Below, piece after piece: positions 59,703 to 64,000 of a DNA stretch of 64,000 bases. Each line of letters begins with the position of its first letter. Within the stretch, counting starts at the first letter, position 1. The notes beneath the pieces were generated by a model. That model saw only the letters and a program-made list of their open reading frames with translations. It was not told where the DNA came from and ran no database searches. The translations under genes were made by a program, and so were the position numbers. This DNA comes from Pseudoalteromonas arctica (GTDB lineage: Bacteria > Pseudomonadota > Gammaproteobacteria > Enterobacterales > Alteromonadaceae). The stretch is taken from NCBI RefSeq assembly GCF_012927645.1, contig NZ_JABBMT010000001.1, positions 248,001 to 312,000 on the forward strand, in the 5' to 3' direction.

Positions 59703-60781
59703 TACTTAATTGCTCCCAGCTCTTTATAAATATTCTGTATTTGAGGAATAATAACTGTAGGACTGAAATTATTTAAAAATTTTTCTTTCGCAGAGAGTTC
59801 CATTTGTTTAGCTTCTAAAGGCTTTTCAATTAACTTTTCCATTGCAGATTTTAGCGCCTCAACATCACCTGGCTTAATAAGCAAACCATCTACATTATGT
59901 GTTATAGCATCTGGGATACCGCCAGCTGTAGTTGCGATAACAGGTATATTACATGACATAGCTTCTAGCACTCCCATCGGAAAACCTTCGTTATAGCTTG
60001 GTAACACATATGCATCAGCCAACTTTAAAATATTAATCTTTTTGTCCCCAGCAACCCAGCCAAGTAATTCAACGCATTCATCGAGTCCTAACTCATTAAC
60101 CATTGCCTGATATTTTTTAATATCGCCATCACCACCAAGCAACAATCTAGCTTTTGGGTGTGCTTTAACAACACCTTTAAAAGCATTTATTAAATCAGAT
60201 ACACCTTTACGTTCACCTAATCGTCCCAAAAATATAAAATTAAAGTTATTAGTTTTTTCTTTTTCTATTTCTAATTTAGGAACGGCATTATAAACCACAA
60301 CTCCTTTTTTAGGATCGTCGAGTATCGTGTTAAGCCAACTCAGCCATTGAGTAGATAAAACAATAACCTTATCTACAGAGTTAAAGGTTGCCCTTACTTG
60401 CGCTTGTTTAAGTTCATTGCATTCATTTTTATAAAACTCTCTAAATTCAGATCCATGTAAATGTAAAACCACTTTTGTCTTAAAATACTTAATCAGCTTT
60501 ATCAATTTCGATTTTCTCGTATAGCTCCCCCTAGAAGCCATATGTATGTGTACTAAGCCAACGTCATAAATCATTAATTTAGTAACTAACTTAATAATAC
60601 AAAGTAAATAATTGAACAGCTGGCCTAGTATACCAAAACCAGTATTGGTTGAATGACTTACTAAAATATCAGTATTTGTGTTATAAAAAAAACCTTCACT
60701 CTCGTAAACATTTAATACTGTTGCAATGCCGCCTTGTCCGTTTTTATCTGTAGCAATTGTTAGATTTATTGATTTCTTCAC
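59702..60781 (-). CDS. GT4 family glycosyltransferase
   Basis: 359 residues with the GT-B layout. The N-terminal lobe contains GGIATVLNVY, VLHLHGSEFREFY and NSVDKVIVLS. The C-terminal lobe has FIFLGRLGERKGVSDLI near 185, LLLGGDGDIKKY, and the nucleotide-sugar site YNEGFPMGVLEAMSCNIPVIATTAGGIPDAI (in parts) near 262-290 with the E-x7-E pair. A retaining enzyme that extends the lipid-linked repeat; the sugar cannot be told. It starts 1 base after the CapK-like stop and overlaps the next gene. Confidence 0.92.
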   Translation of the reverse strand: MKKSINLTIATDKNGQGGIATVLNVYESEGFFYNTNTDILVSHSTNTGFGILGQLFNYLLCIIKLVTKLMIYDVGLVHIHMASRGSYTRKSKLIKLIKYFKTKVVLHLHGSEFREFYKNECNELKQAQVRATFNSVDKVIVLSTQWLSWLNTILDDPKKGVVVYNAVPKLEIEKEKTNNFNFIFLGRLGERKGVSDLINAFKGVVKAHPKARLLLGGDGDIKKYQAMVNELGLDECVELLGWVAGDKKINILKLADAYVLPSYNEGFPMGVLEAMSCNIPVIATTAGGIPDAITHNVDGLLIKPGDVEALKSAMEKLIEKPLEAKQMELSAKEKFLNNFSPTVIIPQIQNIYKELGAIK

Positions 60782-60782
60782 A

Positions 60783-62114
60783 TTAAAACTCTCTTATAGC
60801 CTGCTTTATTTTGCCGTTTTTAGTCCTTGAAATTGCATCAACTTTTTTTATATTCACCTTAATAGACTCACCTAACCTTTCTTTTGTGTTCAAAATTAAT
60901 TTATATTTTTGGTCTTTATTAAATAACGACTCATCAACGACAACCAAAATAACAATACTTAGATCTTTTTTCTGTACAAACTGGGTCCCCAATAAACCTT
61001 CAACTCCTTTAGGGATATGATTTAGTATATGCACTTTCTGTCCATCTTCAGCAACTAGGTAATCTCCTGTTCTTCCTTCTATAGAATCAACAATTGGAAA
61101 TACTCGACCACAGGGGCAATTTTTTTCGTCTGACAATATAACGTGATCGCCTGTTTTATAACGTATTAATGGATAAAGGGAATTATTAAAATTAGTCCCA
61201 ACAATCTCAGCTCTATCACGACCATCTTCTGTTTTTCCAGCGGGCAATAATTCTACATGAGCGTAGTCTGTTAATATGTGATATCGCCCATGCTCACAAC
61301 TTGCAATTGCAGCTACACGTTCAAATAAACCATACCAATCAAAAACAGTACATTTAAAACGTGTCTCAATTAGGTGTTTATCTTCCTTTTTTAGTGATTC
61401 AGATGAAGTAACAACTGACTTTATTTCACCTGGGTAATATTCATTATTAATTTCTAAATACTTAGCTAACGTCGCTATAGAAGAGGGGTAAGCTTGAATA
61501 ACTTGTACACCAAAATTAACCATTGCATTTATATATGACTGTAAGTTTGTAGGTGCCATATGAAAAGATGAAAGCATAATCATATTTTCAAAATAGGAAT
61601 AACGCCAAAATGGCGCCTGTTTTTGTTCGAGCGGTACAATCATATCACCCCTGATCCAGGCTCGCTTATCACCCTCTTTAAATCCAGCCCATGCTAAATC
61701 TCTATTAATAAAAGCGTGCTCAGCTATGACCGATTGGAAATTTTGTGGAATAACTAAAGGCGCGCCAGTTGTACCACTCGTTGCACCTTTAATTACCGCA
61801 CCTTTTTTGGGTGATAAAAATTTATTCTTATTGCTATTCACTTCCAATTTATCAATAAAAGGGAACGTTTTTAAATCAAGGTCATAACTTTTATAATATT
61901 CAACAGTATTACGTGCTTGTTTAATAGTTTTATTCAATGCTTTATCATGATATTTACTTAAAAGCTCAGAGTCATACTCATGAGCAATTAATTCTTGAGT
62001 ATACTGTTCACATTTATTGTTTTCTCTTAGCTTTTTTCTTACTAATGAACGCGTACTCAAAAAAATATTTTGAATTAAAACTGGGCTTTTTTTATAAATT
62101 TTACTTGTAAACAT
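60783..62114 (-). CDS. CapK-like phenylacetate-CoA ligase family protein
   Basis: 443 residues of the ANL adenylate-forming superfamily, PaaK/CapK branch. The phosphate-binding loop is GATSGTTGAPLVIPQ near 109-123; FDWYGLFERVAAIA near 259 and PLIRYKTGDHVIL near 315 are further core motifs, and the C-terminal RTKNGKIKQAI carries the hinge Lys. In capsule loci such proteins are thought to activate a carboxylic acid, perhaps to attach an acyl or amino-acid group to a sugar. The substrate is unknown. Confidence 0.85.
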   Translation of the reverse strand: MFTSKIYKKSPVLIQNIFLSTRSLVRKKLRENNKCEQYTQELIAHEYDSELLSKYHDKALNKTIKQARNTVEYYKSYDLDLKTFPFIDKLEVNSNKNKFLSPKKGAVIKGATSGTTGAPLVIPQNFQSVIAEHAFINRDLAWAGFKEGDKRAWIRGDMIVPLEQKQAPFWRYSYFENMIMLSSFHMAPTNLQSYINAMVNFGVQVIQAYPSSIATLAKYLEINNEYYPGEIKSVVTSSESLKKEDKHLIETRFKCTVFDWYGLFERVAAIASCEHGRYHILTDYAHVELLPAGKTEDGRDRAEIVGTNFNNSLYPLIRYKTGDHVILSDEKNCPCGRVFPIVDSIEGRTGDYLVAEDGQKVHILNHIPKGVEGLLGTQFVQKKDLSIVILVVVDESLFNKDQKYKLILNTKERLGESIKVNIKKVDAISRTKNGKIKQAIREF

Positions 62115-62203
62115 TATAGTAATCCTTTAAAAGACAAATATTGGAAAACACACTTATTCACAGGACCAACTTAAATGAGCACTTAACCTAAAACTTACTG
62201 AAA

Positions 62204-63409
62204 TCATCTTGCATTCCTTCTAGATTCAACTAAGTACATTGCGCTAATTAAAAAGAGTAAGGCTGGAGTTTTAGTCGTCAAAGCATTATTTGTTAATGAT
62301 ACTAAAATAAAAACAACCAGAGCGACTCTGGATGAATTTCTATTTCTACCCAATGCAATTTTAAGTGGTAATTTATAGCAACTTAAAAACAATAAAGCTG
62401 TACATATGATACCAAAACTAACAATCCAGCCTATTATATAATTCTCAATTACATCTATTTGAATATAAAAAGCGATATTGTTCAATAAAGAGTGTGAGGC
62501 TCCAAAAAACCATTCACTTGGGCTTAATTGTTCAAGAATTAAAAAAACATCAAATCGGGCTTGAGCACTGCCATCAATATGCAGTTTACTTAGTATGCGT
62601 GTACCGAGGGGAGTCAAAGTTATTACTAATACTGTGAAAATGGACGCAAAAAAAGCCAACGCTTGTATTACCGCAAAGCGCACTTTTGACACGCGAACCC
62701 CTGCTGCTATAAATTCAGGTACCTTAGGTGCGACTAAAATAAATACACCGAGTATGAATATGCCTGTTGCAGCTCGTCCACCAAAAGCGAACAGCGCTAA
62801 CGTAACCATAGTAAAGTAAATTAAATAGGGGATTCGTGTATAACTCATTAATATCGGCGCCAGCGCTGCCGTAATTAATGCATTATTAAGAGGATGAGTT
62901 AACAGTGCTGTTGATCTAAAGTGAGTAAACTTTGAAAATTCTACGGACATTAATGTACTAACAGATATAAACTCTAAAATGGCTATAATTGAATTTATGA
63001 ATAATAAGTATGCAAGCAACGTTAATAGTTTATTTTTATGAGTGATACTCAACTGACTCAATAAATATAGAGCTAAAAGCGGGGCTACCATTGTATCGAC
63101 CAAGTAAGCCATCCCCGACGTACCAAATCTAATTAAGCCGTAAAATATAACAAATACAATACACAATAAACTTATTAGCCATGATGCTCTAAGCTCTCTT
63201 AGGCTGGTTAAAGGTACATCAATACCTCTTCTAAGCGTAAAAATGGCAACTGTTAACATTAAAATATAAGTGGAGATGTGAATTTTTACTAAAGGGCTCC
63301 CCCCTTCGGATACGTATTTAACACCTAAGTTTTCTAGTAAATATCCGCCAAAAATAAAAGCAAACAAAAACGTAAACACCATTACTTTATATATATTTTC
63401 ACTTTTCAT
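62204..63409 (-). CDS. Wzy-type polymerase, VpsF-like
   Basis: 401 residues with about eleven membrane segments and a larger loop around residues 275-310 (LGTRILSKLHIDGSAQARFDVFLILEQLSPSEW in outline), the usual place of the catalytic Arg-containing loop of Wzy/O-antigen ligase proteins. Topology and place next to the flippase fit an EPS repeat-unit polymerase of the VpsF kind. It overlaps the flippase gene by 11 bases. A 90-base gap follows before the CapK-like gene. Confidence 0.75.
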   Translation of the reverse strand: MKSENIYKVMVFTFLFAFIFGGYLLENLGVKYVSEGGSPLVKIHISTYILMLTVAIFTLRRGIDVPLTSLRELRASWLISLLCIVFVIFYGLIRFGTSGMAYLVDTMVAPLLALYLLSQLSITHKNKLLTLLAYLLFINSIIAILEFISVSTLMSVEFSKFTHFRSTALLTHPLNNALITAALAPILMSYTRIPYLIYFTMVTLALFAFGGRAATGIFILGVFILVAPKVPEFIAAGVRVSKVRFAVIQALAFFASIFTVLVITLTPLGTRILSKLHIDGSAQARFDVFLILEQLSPSEWFFGASHSLLNNIAFYIQIDVIENYIIGWIVSFGIICTALLFLSCYKLPLKIALGRNRNSSRVALVVFILVSLTNNALTTKTPALLFLISAMYLVESRRNAR

Positions 63410-64000
63410 TTATTACCCATGCTTTACATTTTTTATAATTCAGTAAGGCAAGCACGCATGAAAAGATGCTCACGCCAATAAGTACATCAATAATAATATT
63501 AACTATGGGTATATCTATTGTCACAAAGTTATAAACACGTAACTCAGGCAGGAATATAGCCATACTCAAAGTTGAAATGAAAATTTTATATATCTGTAAC
63601 GGCACCGCGTATTTATATCCTTTTTTTAACGATAACCATAGGCTCATAACTAAGGCGATAATATTAGCAATTAAAAAAGCACTCGCCGCACCTATCAAAC
63701 CAAAAGGAGGAACCAAAGTGACTAATAATAAAAGGTTTAATATTAATGAAAAAACACTTATTTTTGGCAGATATTTAGTGTTTAAAGAGAACTGTAAACC
63801 GTGATCTATATAATGCGCCTTCAAATTTAAAACAAACACCCCTGCGCATAGAATATAAATAACAGTAGAACCTTGTGATAAATATTCTTCACTAAGCAAT
63901 AAGTGCGTTATCGGCTCGGCTAAAATGCAAAATCCAACTAAAGCAGGCATTGCAATTAAACACAATAAAGTTAAATATTCACCATGGGCTTTGTACAAAG
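63399..64000 (-). CDS. Wzx-type flippase, C-terminal part (cut by window edge)
   Basis: At least 200 codons open to the right edge; the apparent TTG start at 63998 is internal. About six membrane segments with LYKAHGEYLTLLCLIAMPALVGF and HLLLSEEYLSQGSTVIYILCAGVF resemble the second half of MATE-like polysaccharide flippases (LLLGEEY-type motif). It would turn the lipid-linked repeat across the inner membrane. The N-terminal half lies beyond the window. Confidence 0.8.
   Translation of the reverse strand, partial: LYKAHGEYLTLLCLIAMPALVGFCILAEPITHLLLSEEYLSQGSTVIYILCAGVFVLNLKAHYIDHGLQFSLNTKYLPKISVFSLILNLLLLVTLVPPFGLIGAASAFLIANIIALVMSLWLSLKKGYKYAVPLQIYKIFISTLSMAIFLPELRVYNFVTIDIPIVNIIIDVLIGVSIFSCVLALLNYKKCKAWVINEK

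Overview
The window is a stretch of chromosome from a gammaproteobacterium, most probably an alteromonad close to Pseudoalteromonas. This rests on several signs. The DNA is AT-rich. The core blocks dapB-carA-carB-greA and aat-bpt-infA-clpA-clpS-cspD keep the gammaproteobacterial order. The NADP-isocitrate dehydrogenase is the monomeric type. The methylcitrate operon uses AcnD and PrpF, and the exopolysaccharide (EPS) locus resembles the Vibrio vps-II set. The genus is inferred from gene content only; no search was run.

Layout. 1-2450: the 3' part of an AI-2E family permease gene, a gene-poor stretch with a possible transposase fragment, and two small secreted proteins of unknown function. 2450-9530: an S66 carboxypeptidase, then dapB, carA, carB and greA on the minus strand; carA has a terminator-like hairpin in its leader. 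9780-14450: NhaC-type antiporter, Tsx-like porin, two GNAT acetyltransferases and pssA. 14739-26651: trxB, a long-form acnB, the N-degron and Clp block (aat, bpt, infA, clpA, clpS, cspD) and monomeric icd. 26812-35775: two exported amidohydrolases (one without the usual metal ligands), an HNH-like protein, a DUF445 protein, a fructosamine-kinase-like protein, a CPXCG protein, riboflavin synthase, a MATE pump and a DUF3080 lipoprotein. 35816-36173: two identical tRNA-Val(GAC) genes and a broken third copy. 36364-44204: a periplasmic binding-protein homologue and the prpB-prpC-acnD-prpF operon with its GntR regulator. 44457-47091: rsmF, a possible small RNA and a polysaccharide deacetylase. 47169-64000: an EPS locus on the minus strand that runs off the right edge.

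How the genes work together. Aat and Bpt attach destabilising residues to protein N-termini, ClpS recognises them and ClpA unfolds the substrates for ClpP, so the N-degron pathway is encoded almost completely in one block. PrpC, AcnD, PrpF and PrpB turn propionyl-CoA and oxaloacetate into pyruvate and succinate. The adjacent GntR protein probably senses a pathway intermediate and acts through TGTCGACA palindromes upstream of its own gene. In the EPS locus, a VpsL-type transferase starts the lipid-linked repeat unit, and GT4, WecG, CapK-like and acyltransferase proteins build and decorate it. A flippase and a VpsF-like polymerase follow. A Wza-like/VpsM-like/BY-kinase set exports the polymer under control of a PHP phosphatase. 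A large secreted choice-of-anchor A protein with FG-GAP-type calcium loops sits between the two halves and may be a matrix protein.

I found no complete mobile element, prophage, CRISPR array or recognisable defence island. The most interesting leads are the EPS locus with its secreted repeat protein, the amidohydrolase pair, the carA and icd leader structures, the GntR operator cluster, the broken tRNA-Val copy and the orphan terminator near 46.1 kb.
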